From the NCBI GenBank assembly GCA_016719855.1, contig JADJYH010000002.1, positions 186,001 to 250,000 of the forward strand: 64,000 nucleotides of DNA, read 5' to 3'. The first letter of the stretch is position 1. Each line of letters opens with the position of its first letter. Source of the DNA: Saprospiraceae bacterium. GTDB lineage: Bacteria > Bacteroidota > Bacteroidia > Chitinophagales > Saprospiraceae. Positions 27,507-37,003 of the stretch are shown here, piece by piece. Position numbers and translations under genes: made by a program. The notes beneath the pieces are model-generated. The model had not been told where the DNA came from. It worked only from the letters and a program-made list of their open reading frames with translations, and did not search any database.

Positions 27507-27665
27507 ATTTTAATTGGATAAGCGAGTTTTGAAATCAGCGTGTAAAATTATCCTAAACGCTCCCAAAACTCCAAATTCAAGCCAACTTGTGTCAAGTTCA
27601 GCCTATCGCCAACAGGTAATTTTTTCGCTGATTTTGCCAGGTTGAATCAGCGGCTTGTAGTTTGA

Positions 27666-30267
27666 TTATTTTTTTACCACCAATTTTTTCACCGCAAAAT
27701 CGCCTTCCGTTTTCAAGCGGCAGTAATAAATCCCCGATGAAAGCTCTCCAATCGGCAGCCCGACCTTGTGCTCGCCATCCAACTGCGATTCCCACAAAAC
27801 CGTCTTGAAAAGCCTGCCCGAATTGTCCAAAATTTCGATAGTAACCAATTGTTTATCAAGTAGTTGATATTGTAGCGTTGCCTTGTTGGAAGCTGGGTTT
27901 GGGTAAACATCCAATTCGATTTTTTACCAAAAACCTCCTCGCCAACGCTCACGAAGGGCGTTTCGAGCAAAGCACGCTGGTACACGCCACTCCCGTGCGT
28001 GGCGGCTCGTAGCTTGCGGTTGGCGGGCGAAATTTTCAAGTCAAAAACCATCACCGCCTCTGGCAGCCCATCCAGATAAGTTTGCCAAGTGGCCCCAAAA
28101 TCCACGGACGAAAACACGCCGAGGTCGTTGCCAACGTAGAGGTTGTTGGGGAAAAGCGGGTCAACCGCAATGGCGCTGGTCGGCAGGTCGGGCAGCCCGC
28201 TACTGATGTCCTCCCAAGTGGCGCCGTGGTTGATGGTGCGGTACAAATGGCCGGAGCCGTAGCCGCCAATCGCTGCGAAGGCGATTGCATCGTCCGTCGG
28301 GTCCACTTCAAGGTCGAGCACAAAGCGGTTGGGCAGCCCGGCGCTCACGTTTTGCCAACTGTCTCCACCGTTTTGCGTAACGAAAACATGGCCTGGGTTG
28401 CCGTTGTAAGGAGCTGACGCAATGTATGCCACATCGGGATTTTGGTTGGAAATGGCGATGCTCAACATCGGGTGGCCGTCGAGTGGTTGGCCGTTGTTGG
28501 TCGTCGTCCAAGTAGCCCCGCCATCAGTTGACTTGGCCACGAGGGCTGAGCCAGCGTAAATCACGTCACCGTCAGAAGGTGCCAAAGCAAAGGGCGCAAC
28601 GAAGGCAATCGGGTTTTGCGCAGGCGGGTCGAGGTAGAAGTAGCTGTTGCCGCCATCGTACGATTTCAGCATGTTCAGCGTCTGCCAGGAGAGGTAGCTG
28701 TTCTGGTCGTCCTGCTGGTTGATGGCGCTCCAACTGCCGTCGCCACCGAACAACCTTCGCCAAGTGACGGTGCTTCCCGTCAAGGGGTCAACGTCGGGGT
28801 TCAGTCGTATGGTGCCGTTGTCCTGCAAACCGCCCATGCAGAAGAACTCGTCGGTGGCTGAGTTGGAAAAACCGTTGTAAAACTGCGCCGTTTGCATCCG
28901 CCCGCTGGCACTTTGAAAGGTTTCGCCACCGTTGGTGGAGCGGTGTACGCCACCGTCGTCCGCCACATAGAAAACGCCGGGCTGGGTAGGGTGCCAAATG
29001 GCATCGTGGACGTCGGAGTGAACAAACTCTGGCCCTCCGTCCGGCCCCTCGATGGGCGCATTCACGAAGCCGATGCCCCCGTTTGAGCTTTGGCTTTTTT
29101 GGACAATGGTCTGTCCACCATCGCTCGACCGCCAAACGTCAATGCCGACGATGACCAGTTCGTTCGGGTTGGTCGGGCTGACGGCCACGTCGTGCGAATA
29201 CCAGCCTTGCCATTGCGAGTAATCAGTAGTTGTCTGAGTGGTCCAAGTTGCCCCAAAATCATTCGAACGGCAAAGCCAACTGGCACCTTCTGACGAGCTG
29301 AGGCCATTGCCAATGCTGGCGTAAACCACCTCTGGCGCGCTTGGCGAGCGGTCGAGCATGATTTTTCCGTTGAAAACATTGGGCAACCCTGCGGTGATTT
29401 TCGTCCAATTTGCACCGCCATTGCTGGTGCGGTAAATGCCGTAGCCGGGCGAACTTTGGTTGCCGCAGCCGACCACCACCACATCGGGGTTGGTGGGGTG
29501 AACGACGAGGTCGTTGGCCAGCACGACCGTGTGTACCAGCGTCCAGGAGTCGCCGCCGTTTGTGCTTTTGTACACCCCATCAGAGGTGGCGGCATACACG
29601 ACATCGGCATTGGAGGGCGCTACCTCCACGTCCCACACGCCCTTGTTCTGGTCTTGGGTAAAATCGAGACTCTTCGACCATGTGATGCCTCCGTCCTTGC
29701 TCCGCAGGATGCCAATGCCATAGCTGCCACGGGTGTTGCGGTAGGCACCGCCCGTGCCAGCAGCTTGATGGTTGTACACCTCGCCCGTGCCGATGTAGAT
29801 GGTCATGGAATCATTCGGAGGGAAGGCGATGGCACCGACCGCCGGAGCCGGAAGGCCCGTGGGCACTTGGTGCCAAGCCGTATTGCCAAGCCCTCCAGTG
29901 TAGCTGCGCCAGAGGCCGCCACTTGCCGAGCCAGCGTACATCGTGTTCGGGTTTTGGGGGTTGAAGGCGAGCTTGAGGGTACGTCCTGCACGGTTGTGCG
30001 GGCCAAGTGTCTGCCACGGGTCGGTGCTGCGCTCCGGATTCGGCAGGCTCCATTTGTCCCAAAAAACGCCAAGCCTGGAAGAAAGCGGTGCCGGGCATTT
30101 TTTCAAAAGGATAAATGCGGGCGCTGCCCAGGAAATTGAGCGCCTCGTATGCACCGGAGATGCCAGCTTCTTTGGGTTCCAGTTTTTTTGGTGAAAATAG
30201 CGGTAACCAAAACTGCTAGGGCAAGTATAATGGCGGCGAAAATTGGGCGGGAGTAACTGTTTGACAT
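27666..30267 (-). CDS. T9SS-secreted VPS10/BNR-repeat (sortilin-like) protein (three frameshifts)
   Basis: The start is the ATG at 30267, giving MSNSYSRPIFAAIILALA, a signal peptide. Shifts are needed at three homopolymers: T-run near 30183-30190, A-run near 30060-30066, and T-run near 27920-27927. The joined protein is ~865 residues. It consists of a beta-propeller of repeated Asp-box/BNR motifs (SxDGGxTW: SKDGGITWSK, STNGGDSWT, RTSNGGANW, STDGGATWTT), as in VPS10/sortilin-like exo-glycosidase-type domains. The end is a type A T9SS domain (DVYPNPASNKATL, GIYYCRLKTEG, VKKLVVKK). Probable role: extracellular glycan or protein binding. The in-frame breaks at homopolymers suggest sequencing error. 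Confidence 0.85.
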
Positions 30268-30612
30268 AGCGATTGGGAAGTACGTTTGTGTTTGTTTTTT
30301 GGCAAATGTAACCCTAAAATGCCACGCTGCTGGGTATTTTTAGGGCAAGTAACCGTCAATTTTGGCTTTTGCCAGCCAGCGTTATACGCCCAAAAACCAA
30401 ATGCTCTGACCGAGCTTTACTTTTCATCCAATCTGGCAAGGCGGTTTTCAGGCTTCAATTTTGAGCAAGCATTAAGCCTACGCAAAAAAATACATAATAA
30501 AATTGGAGGGATTGCAGATTAGCCTAAATTCGCCTCGGTTATTCGCTTCCAACAAAGCGATTTGAGGAAGCAAACCACTCGTTGAACCTTTGAAATTTCA
30601 ATTTTTGCAGCC
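30268..30612. other. Divergent intergenic region between the VPS10-like gene and nhaD
   Basis: 345 nt. TTTG at 30561-30564 and AACCTTTG at 30585-30592 (20-nt spacing) form a near-consensus promoter for nhaD; the -7 box lacks the leading T. ORFs here show no protein features. Nothing else was recognised. Confidence 0.4.
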
Positions 30613-31962
30613 ATGATTGCCACCATCATCGTCATTTTTATAATCGGCTACACAGCCATCGTATTGGAGCATCCACTGAAGTTGGACAAAACCATACCGG
30701 CTATTTTGACCGGTGCTTTGCTTTGGGCAATCGTTTCGTTGAGTGGCCTCGGCGTGGTCAACGCCGAGCACCAAGCCGGAGAGATGGAGGGTGTGCTGCT
30801 CCACCATGTTGGCAAAATCGCCGAAATCCTGTTTTTCCTCATCGGCGCCATGGTAATTGTTGAATTGATTGACCTTCACCGTGGCTTTTCGGTTATTACA
30901 AACCGAATCCGCACAACCAAAAAGACCAAACTGCTTTGGTTGATCAGCATCATCGCATTTTTCTTGTCTTCGGTGCTCGATAACCTGACGACCACCATCG
31001 TGATGATTTCGTTGCTCCGCAAACTGGTGCCCGACCGCATGGAGCGGGTTTGGTTTGTGAGCTTTGTTGTCATAGCCGCCAATGCTGGCGGGGCATGGTC
31101 ACCCATTGGGGACGTAACTACCACCATGCTCTGGATTGGTAAAAAAATCACTACACCCGGCTTGATTGAAGATGTTTTTATCCCGTCTATTTTATGCATC
31201 TGCCTACCGCTCCTCATTGCCACGTTCATGCCGCAATTCCGAGGGAATGTGCAACCTGGCAGTGGAGACGTTGCCGCAAGCGAGGAACGGCAGCAGCTTT
31301 TGAGCAGCAAAATCATGCTGATTTTGGGCATCGGTGGGCTGATTTTTGTGCCAATTTTTAAGCAAATAACCCATTTGCCACCTTACATGGGCATGATGAT
31401 TTCGCTGGCTGTTGTTTGGTTCGCATCCGAGTTCATCCATCCCGGCGACGAATTTTATGAGGAGAGGAAGCACTTGTACAGTGCTCGCCATGCACTTACC
31501 AAGATTGAAATGTCGAGCATCTTGTTCTTCCTCGGTATATTGTTGGCAGTGGCGGCCTTGGAGTCTGTGATTGCGTCAACACACGCCGATGGCCACCCTG
31601 TTGGCTTGCTCATGACGATGGCAGAGAGCTTGCAACATGCCGTACCGAACACGGATATCGTGGTTATCCTGCTCGGTGTGCTTTCAGCCATCATTGACAA
31701 CGTGCCCCTCGTGGCTGCCGTCATGGGCATGTACCCAATGGACCAATTTCCGATTGATGACAAGCTTTGGCAGTTGATAGCTTTCACCGCAGGAACCGGT
31801 GGCAGTATGCTCATCATCGGTTCGGCAGCCGGTGTTGCCGCCATGGGCATGGAGCGCATTGACTTTATTTGGTACATGAAGAATATTGCCTGGCTGGCGT
31901 TGCTTGGCTTTTTGGCGGGGTCTTTTTCATTCTTGGCCCTGTACCCGGTGTTCCACGGTTAG
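30613..31962 (+). CDS. nhaD: NhaD-type Na+/H+ antiporter
   Basis: A 449-residue inner-membrane protein with about 11-12 helices of the ion-transporter (ArsB/NhaD) superfamily. It exchanges Na+ or Li+ for H+ and supports pH and salt homeostasis. Family signatures include ILFFLIGAMVIVELID, SSVLDNLTTTIVM and NAGGAWSPIGDVTTTMLW. Another is AIIDNVPLVAAVMGM near residue 355, followed by GTGGSMLIIGSAAGV. Length is normal. It is followed 23 nt later by a small lipoprotein that may be co-transcribed. Confidence 0.93.
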   Translation: MIATIIVIFIIGYTAIVLEHPLKLDKTIPAILTGALLWAIVSLSGLGVVNAEHQAGEMEGVLLHHVGKIAEILFFLIGAMVIVELIDLHRGFSVITNRIRTTKKTKLLWLISIIAFFLSSVLDNLTTTIVMISLLRKLVPDRMERVWFVSFVVIAANAGGAWSPIGDVTTTMLWIGKKITTPGLIEDVFIPSILCICLPLLIATFMPQFRGNVQPGSGDVAASEERQQLLSSKIMLILGIGGLIFVPIFKQITHLPPYMGMMISLAVVWFASEFIHPGDEFYEERKHLYSARHALTKIEMSSILFFLGILLAVAALESVIASTHADGHPVGLLMTMAESLQHAVPNTDIVVILLGVLSAIIDNVPLVAAVMGMYPMDQFPIDDKLWQLIAFTAGTGGSMLIIGSAAGVAAMGMERIDFIWYMKNIAWLALLGFLAGSFSFLALYPVFHG

Positions 31963-31985
31963 TGTTGTGGCGAAAATTGGCAAAC

Positions 31986-32357
31986 ATGAAAGGATTGAGT
32001 TTGATATTGTTGTTGCCCCTTTTGCTGGGTGCATGTGCGAATATTCAAGAGAAAAAGTTGCTTGGCAAATGGCAGGCGGCTTCCCTCATGGAGGATGGTA
32101 TGCCGATACCGGTGCCCCCATCCGAGATTGGGTTTGAGTTTTTTGAAAAAGGCTACTACCACTTCCGAAGTACCCTCAACTACCGGGAAGCTGGCATCTT
32201 TTCTGTCAGTGGCGGTTTGCTTTACACCATGGATACCATCAACGAGGCTTCCACTGAAAAATCGGTGCAGATACTCAACCTCACCACCGATTCCCTTTTT
32301 CTTAAAATGAATGACGAAGGTAAATTGCGAGTAGTCAAGCTGTTCCGGCTCAAATAA
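31986..32357 (+). CDS. Lipocalin-like lipoprotein
   Basis: The start at 31986 is chosen because it opens a lipoprotein signal (MKGLSLILLLPLLLGAC, lipobox LLGAC). An upstream extension to 31869 would overlap nhaD. The mature protein is about 105 residues, begins LLGKWQAASLMEDG and shows alternating beta-strands, as in the lipocalin-like family common in Bacteroidota. Ligand and role are unknown. Confidence 0.75.
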   Translation: MKGLSLILLLPLLLGACANIQEKKLLGKWQAASLMEDGMPIPVPPSEIGFEFFEKGYYHFRSTLNYREAGIFSVSGGLLYTMDTINEASTEKSVQILNLTTDSLFLKMNDEGKLRVVKLFRLK

Positions 32358-32372
32358 TTTTGGGCAAAAAAT

Positions 32373-33533
32373 TCACACCACTTCCAGCGCCTGCGCCAAA
32401 TCCTCCATCAACCAGTCTGGGTCTTCCAGTCCGATGTACAGCCGCACAAGTGTGAAAGGGTAGGGCGGATTGTCCCGACCCGGAACGTTGTAAAATGCCG
32501 CCATCGGCACCAGCAGCGACTCGTGGCCGCCCCATGAAACGGCAAACAGGAAGCGATTCAGGCGGTTGAAAAACGCCTCGACCTGTTCCATCGAATCCGT
32601 TTTCAGGAAAATGGTGATGAGGCCGCCGCAGCCCGTCATCTGTTTTTGCGCCAGCTCAAACTGTGGGAAAGATGGCAAAAACGGAAATAGCACCCGTTCC
32701 ACTTTCGGGTGGCTTTCCAACCAATGGGCAATCTTCGTGGCGCTCTCGTAGCTGCGCTTCACCCGCAGCTCCAACGTGCGCAACCCCCTGATAATCAGCC
32801 AAGCATCGTGCGGGCTGACGATGTTGCCGAGGGTCATTATCTCCGTCTGAAAAATCTTCCGAATCATTTCCGAGGTGCCGCAAATCACGCCGTTCACCAC
32901 GTCGCTGTGGCCGTTGAGGTACTTGGTACCGGTGTGCATCACGATGTCAATCCCATATTCGATGGGCCGCTGGAAGAGCGGGGTGCAGTTGCTGTTGTCT
33001 ATCATCGTGACAATGCTGTGGCGCTTCGCCAGCGCCGCACAAGCCCGCAAATCCTGCAACTCAAAAGTCATCGTGTTCGGGCTTTCCAGGTACAGGAAGG
33101 TCGTGTTCGGTTGGATGGCCGCCTCAATGTTCGCAACCTGCGTTGCATCTACAAAAGTGTGGCTGACGCCAAAACGGGGCAGGAAGTTGAGCAGCAGGTT
33201 CTTCGTCCATGAGTACGGGTTCTTCACGCAGATGACGTGGTCTCCCGACTTTAGGTTGGCCAACATGGCCATCGCCGTAGCGCCCGCCCCGCTCGACACC
33301 ACGAGTGCATCCTCTGCACCTTCCAGGGCGGCCAGCTTTTTTCGCAGGATTTCCACCGTCGGGTTGTTGCCACGGGTGTAGATATGGTTGTTCAACTCGT
33401 CCGAAATGTCCCGGCGGAACTGCTCCAAGTCGTCGAAAGCAAAGTTGCTGCTCTGGATGATGGGTGGTGAAACGGCGTTGAAGTATTTCTGGCGGTCTTC
33501 GCCGAGGTGGGTGAGGATTTCGCTGAGATGCAT
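32373..33533 (-). CDS. Cys/Met metabolism PLP-dependent enzyme (cystathionine gamma-synthase/lyase family)
   Basis: A 386-residue fold-type I enzyme. The N-terminal region has the active-site YTRGNNPT. The phosphate-binding region is VVSSGAGATAMAML, the PLP-ring Asp is in VTMIDNSNCTP, and the Schiff-base Lys is in HTGTKYLNGHSDVVNG near residue 198. Members catalyse C-S bond formation or cleavage on cystathionine, homocysteine or methionine; the sequence does not fix which. The leader is a G-poor word tract. Confidence 0.87.
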   Translation of the reverse strand: MHLSEILTHLGEDRQKYFNAVSPPIIQSSNFAFDDLEQFRRDISDELNNHIYTRGNNPTVEILRKKLAALEGAEDALVVSSGAGATAMAMLANLKSGDHVICVKNPYSWTKNLLLNFLPRFGVSHTFVDATQVANIEAAIQPNTTFLYLESPNTMTFELQDLRACAALAKRHSIVTMIDNSNCTPLFQRPIEYGIDIVMHTGTKYLNGHSDVVNGVICGTSEMIRKIFQTEIMTLGNIVSPHDAWLIIRGLRTLELRVKRSYESATKIAHWLESHPKVERVLFPFLPSFPQFELAQKQMTGCGGLITIFLKTDSMEQVEAFFNRLNRFLFAVSWGGHESLLVPMAAFYNVPGRDNPPYPFTLVRLYIGLEDPDWLMEDLAQALEVV

Positions 33534-33577
33534 TGATTGTTTGACAGTTGACGATGGACGGTTGATGGCTACCCGAC
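33534..33577 (-). repeat. G-poor word tract in the leader of the PLP-enzyme gene
   Basis: Read on the minus strand, the words CAACCGTC, CATCGT, CAACTGT and CAAACAAT run into the ATG at 33533. The upstream end overlaps the last codons of the Uma2-family gene. Confidence 0.6.
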
Positions 33578-34186
33578 AGTGGTTTTTCTTCGGTTTTCAA
33601 TCATTTGTGCGATGTTGAAGGAGATGCCATCAATGACTTGCACATCTTGGTCCCAACTGTTGATTTGAAACTTGTTCTGCTTCGTGGCCTCCATGACGGC
33701 GCCAGCATTGGTGAATATCCAAATGACTTTTTTGGTGCCGTGGGAAAGGTATTGGTTGGTTTTGGTTTTGATATATTTCATGTCGCCGCCAAGGTCTTTT
33801 GTATCGGCCTGTACGTCAATTTCGATGGCGATGTCAGGGGAAGTTTGGGCATAATGGGCCGTAAGCTCCATGCCTGCCTTGTAGATGGCGATGTCGGCTG
33901 CCCGCCACCCTTCTTTTTCGTAGCTAATGCCGAGTTCCCCTGCAAAAATTTCAAAACCACGTTCTTCCAAAAGTGGCAACATGAAATAGCTGAGTCTGGT
34001 TTTCAACCATGCTTGTAGTGAGCTGTCTCCCATAATTTGTTCAAATGTTTTTGTGCCAGCCAATACATCACGATACCCCCGATAATATATCGGCTGCCCC
34101 ATGTACATTTCGTAAATGAGGTACTCTGGCACCTCATTTTCAGCGATTTTCTTCTCTGGATTTTTTTCAAGCACGGCTGTACTCAT
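33569..34186 (-). CDS. Uma2-family (DUF820) putative endonuclease-fold protein
   Basis: A 205-residue protein of the Uma2 family, which has a restriction-endonuclease-like PD-(D/E)xK fold. The core residues are visible as WRAADIAIYK, SPDIAIEIDVQAD and KKVIWIFTN. In this copy the usual Asp-rich motif is DIAIEIDVQ. Family function is poorly defined, and many copies may be remnants of mobile elements. It lies between ribBA and the PLP enzyme on the same strand. Confidence 0.75.
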   Translation of the reverse strand: MSTAVLEKNPEKKIAENEVPEYLIYEMYMGQPIYYRGYRDVLAGTKTFEQIMGDSSLQAWLKTRLSYFMLPLLEERGFEIFAGELGISYEKEGWRAADIAIYKAGMELTAHYAQTSPDIAIEIDVQADTKDLGGDMKYIKTKTNQYLSHGTKKVIWIFTNAGAVMEATKQNKFQINSWDQDVQVIDGISFNIAQMIENRRKTTVG

Positions 34187-34288
34187 ACATCAATTTTTTT
34201 CTCAAAAATACGCTAATTCGGGTTAAAACAAAACCCAAACGACGGTCAGTAACGAGGGGGCGGGTTACCAAACCCGCTAGTTTCGACC

Positions 34289-34325
34289 TCCAAACCTCAT
34301 ACCTCCCTCATCCCTCATACCTCAA
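34289..34325. repeat. CCTCATA word tract at the ribBA 3' end
   Basis: Tandem CCTCATA/CCTCCCTCATC words on the plus strand overlap the last ribBA codons. Here the transcribed (minus) strand is the G-rich one, unlike the leader-type tracts, so it is more likely a 3'-end element. Confidence 0.5.
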
Positions 34326-35512
34326 TTCGTCCAGCCAACTACCTCCACAATCTCCAACCCAAACCCAATCATACCGACCCGGCGAGTGGTGTTGTTGGTT
34401 AGCAAACGGATTTTCGAGATACCGAGGTCCCGGAGTATCTGTGCCCCAATGCCGTAGTCCCGTTGCTCCACTTCTTGGTTGCGGCGGCCACGGTAGGGCT
34501 TCGGCGATTTGTCGGAGTTGTTGAGCATTTGCTGAAGGCAAGCCATTAGCGGCAGGTCTTTTTCACCATGTCGCATGATGACGAGGGCACCTTTGCCTTC
34601 CTTGGCGATGGCTTCCAGCGACTTGTCCATGCGATAGCCGGAGTCGTCGAGGAGGATGCTCAGGAGGTCGTTGCCTTCCATGCTGGAATGTACCCGCACC
34701 ATTACCGGCTCGTCCGGTTGCCAGATGCCCTTGATGATGGCGAGGTGCGTGTCGCCGCCCGGCACCTGTGAGTAGGTGATGAGCTGAAACTCTCCAAAAC
34801 GGTTTTTGAATGGCATCGAAAACTCTCGCTTGATGAGCCGCTCGGTCTCCATCCGATAGGCTACGAGGTCCTTGATGCTGATTATTTTCAAGCTGAAACG
34901 CTCGGCGATTTTCACCAGTTCGGGCAAGCGGGCCATGGTGCCGTCCTCGTTTAGGATTTCCACCAAAACACCGACTGGCCGAAAGCCCGCCATGCGGGCA
35001 AGGTCAATGCTGGTTTCCGTGTGGCCCGTGCGGCGCAGTACGCCTCCAGATTTTGCTCGAAGGGGAAAAATATGGCCCGGACGGGCGAAGTCTTCTGGTT
35101 TGGAGGCGGGATTCACGAGCGCTCGGATGCCCGTGGCACGGTCGTAGGCGCTGATGCCCGTCGTGCAGCCTTGGCCAATGAGGTCAATGGAGACGGTGAA
35201 AGCAGTCTCGTGGAGTGCCGTGTTTTCTGGCACCATCATCTTTAGGCCAAGCTCCTCGGCACGTCCCTCCTCGATGGGGGTACAAATGAGTCCCCGGCCA
35301 TGCGTGGCCATGAAGTTGATGATTTCCGGGGTGATGCACTCAGCGGCGCAGATGAAATCACCCTCGTTCTCCCGGTCTTCGTCGTCCACTACGATGATGA
35401 CTTTGCCGTTGCGAATGTCCTCGACGGCTTCTTCAATGGTGTTCAGTTTGAATTTGGAATGATTGGAGGTGGAAGGTTCTGTCATAAAGGTTGCTGCTGC
35501 TGTCGAAAACAT
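34322..35512 (-). CDS. ribBA: DHBP synthase fused to a degenerate GTP cyclohydrolase II domain
   Basis: The N-terminal ~215 residues are 3,4-dihydroxy-2-butanone-4-phosphate synthase (riboflavin pathway). They have the catalytic acidic loop VVDDEDRENEGDF, CTTGISAYDRATGIRA and GHTETSIDLARMAG. The C-terminal ~180 residues align with GTP cyclohydrolase II (DEPVMVRVHSS, RDYGIGAQILRDLG, RLLTNN). However, the zinc-binding Cys cluster (usually CLTGDVFxSxRCDCG) is replaced by a Cys-less stretch, and RQEGRGIGL is replaced by MRHGEKDLPL. The second activity is therefore probably lost and the protein may act only as RibB, with RibA elsewhere. Followed downstream by the Uma2-family gene. Confidence 0.9.
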   Translation of the reverse strand: MFSTAAATFMTEPSTSNHSKFKLNTIEEAVEDIRNGKVIIVVDDEDRENEGDFICAAECITPEIINFMATHGRGLICTPIEEGRAEELGLKMMVPENTALHETAFTVSIDLIGQGCTTGISAYDRATGIRALVNPASKPEDFARPGHIFPLRAKSGGVLRRTGHTETSIDLARMAGFRPVGVLVEILNEDGTMARLPELVKIAERFSLKIISIKDLVAYRMETERLIKREFSMPFKNRFGEFQLITYSQVPGGDTHLAIIKGIWQPDEPVMVRVHSSMEGNDLLSILLDDSGYRMDKSLEAIAKEGKGALVIMRHGEKDLPLMACLQQMLNNSDKSPKPYRGRRNQEVEQRDYGIGAQILRDLGISKIRLLTNNTTRRVGMIGFGLEIVEVVGWTN

Positions 35513-35524
35513 GCTTCTGTGTTT

Positions 35525-36001
35525 TTAGCCAAAAGAACAAAGCGGGGAACGGAAGGTTCTGTCGGCTGCCTCGTTAAAAAAGCAAAGGTCTCTTTCCTTT
35601 TGAAAAGAGACCTTTGAACGGAGGGATTTTTTTTCGGAATCCCGTTTTTTTGTGGAAAGCCGCTTCTCCCGGTCGGCAGTGAGTGGCTTTACTTTTTTGC
35701 GCTTCCTGGGTGGAATGGTCGCTTGCACCATCAGCTTCTCGAAATCGGATATGGCCGACTCTTTATTGCCCAACTGCGACCGAGAGGTTTGGTTGGTGAG
35801 GAGCAGGATGCCATCGGAATTGATGCGGTTGGCGAGGTTGGTAAGCACCATTTGCTTTTCCGCATCGTCCAAGAAGCGGGAGTTTGCCACGTCGAAACGG
35901 AGTTCCACCTTCGTTTCCACCTTGTTCACGTTCTGGCCGCCGGGGCCGGAGCTGCGGGCGGTCTTGAACGTGATTTCCTGTTTTAATTGTTCTAGATTCA
36001 T
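35525..36001 (-). CDS. arfB: Peptidyl-tRNA hydrolase ArfB-like ribosome rescue factor
   Basis: A 158-residue protein with the GGQ motif in SSGPGGQNVNKVETKVELRF (Gln near residue 23), like class I release factors. The basic C-terminal tail (PRKRKKVKPLTADREKR...) would enter the empty mRNA channel of stalled ribosomes. It hydrolyses peptidyl-tRNA on ribosomes lacking a stop codon. It sits just upstream of ribBA on the same strand with a short gap. A G-poor TTTTTAC tract precedes its start. Confidence 0.88.
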   Translation of the reverse strand: MNLEQLKQEITFKTARSSGPGGQNVNKVETKVELRFDVANSRFLDDAEKQMVLTNLANRINSDGILLLTNQTSRSQLGNKESAISDFEKLMVQATIPPRKRKKVKPLTADREKRLSTKKRDSEKKSLRSKVSFQKERDLCFFNEAADRTFRSPLCSFG

Positions 36002-36044
36002 GGCTTTTGAAAGTAAAAAGGTAAAAGTAAAAAGTAAAAAGTGG
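36002..36044 (-). repeat. TTTTTAC word tract in the arfB leader
   Basis: On the minus strand, ACTTTTTACTTTTTACTTTT and following ACCTTTTTAC words lead into the arfB ATG. The leader is almost free of G. It occupies part of the divergent spacer with the membrane-protein gene at 36122. Confidence 0.65.
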
Positions 36045-36121
36045 GTGTCCAGTTTTTCTTTTCAGGCACTAAATCAATCGAGAAGCAAAAAGGTTCATTG
36101 AAACAAAACTACTTTTGCCAC

Positions 36122-37003
36122 ATGACAGAAGCCACCACAAAACAAGCCTTTTTTTTATTAAAAATTGCTGCTGCCAGCGTCTTCGCTGGCCGAGCCTACC
36201 AGCACATCTTCTGGGATGCACCTTATCGGGAACTACTCTGGGACGACCAACTCATGCAGCCGATCATTGAATCAATCTCGCCTTGGACTTGGCACGAGTA
36301 CGTCACCAACCTTGCCGTTGACGAAACGATTCAGCAATGGATGGTTGGCATCGGCATTTTTTATGCGCTGTGCGCCGTGGCTTGTCTTTTCTATGAAAGA
36401 ATGCCGAGGTGGGTGCGCTGGCCAATTTGGTTGGGTATGGCCGGGCAGGTGCTTTTGGCGCTAATGTACATGAAAGAGTTTTTCTTTCACGCTGGGCAGT
36501 TCTTCGAATATACGCTGCAATTCTGCACACCGGCCTTCTTGATTCTCTATTTTAAAAAGGGAGCGTTTTCGCCCCAATTGGTCAGGGCCATGAAATGGGC
36601 CACTGCGCTTACCTTTATTTGCCACGGTTTGTACGCTGTTGGTTATTATCCACGCCCCGGCATTTTCACCAGCATGACCATGCAAACACTCAGATGCTCC
36701 GAGGCATTTGCCATGAATTTGCTGACAGTGGCGGGTTGGTTGGATTTTGCCGTTGCCATCGGCATTTTTTTGCCCCCAAGATGGTCGAAATGGGTGCTAC
36801 TATACGCCGCCATCTGGGGGCTTCTAACTTCTTTCGCAAGGATAACCGGCAATTTCTTCTGGGACTTTCCACTTGGCAGCCTCCACGAATGGGCGTACCA
36901 AATGGTTTACCGTTTGCCACATGGCTTGATTCCGTTGGTATTGTTTTTCATTAGCCATCGGTCATTGAAGTTATTTTATCCAGTGACCATTGAACCTCAA
37001 TGA
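36122..37003 (+). CDS. Conserved-looking multi-pass membrane protein of unknown function
   Basis: A 293-residue protein with about 7-8 predicted transmembrane helices and many aromatic residues (HIFWDAPYRELLWDD near the N-terminus). The start at 36122 is chosen because a perfect -7 box TACTTTTG (36110-36117) lies directly upstream, so a longer start at 36041 would not be transcribed. The mRNA would be nearly leaderless. No family was recognised. It ends base-to-base with the convergent pfkA gene (no spacer). Confidence 0.7.
   Translation: MTEATTKQAFFLLKIAAASVFAGRAYQHIFWDAPYRELLWDDQLMQPIIESISPWTWHEYVTNLAVDETIQQWMVGIGIFYALCAVACLFYERMPRWVRWPIWLGMAGQVLLALMYMKEFFFHAGQFFEYTLQFCTPAFLILYFKKGAFSPQLVRAMKWATALTFICHGLYAVGYYPRPGIFTSMTMQTLRCSEAFAMNLLTVAGWLDFAVAIGIFLPPRWSKWVLLYAAIWGLLTSFARITGNFFWDFPLGSLHEWAYQMVYRLPHGLIPLVLFFISHRSLKLFYPVTIEPQ

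Noticed and set aside
29456..30139. 227-codon plus-strand ORF opposite the VPS10-like gene
   Set aside because: It lies fully antisense to a gene with clear Asp-box repeats and shows no recognisable protein features.
30360..30400. Possible attC-like or cassette end (GCGTTATACGCCC)
   Set aside because: A single short match with no partner site or cassette gene; insufficient.
30286..30522. 78-codon ORF in the nhaD upstream spacer
   Set aside because: No signal, domain or leader support; overlaps the probable divergent promoter region.
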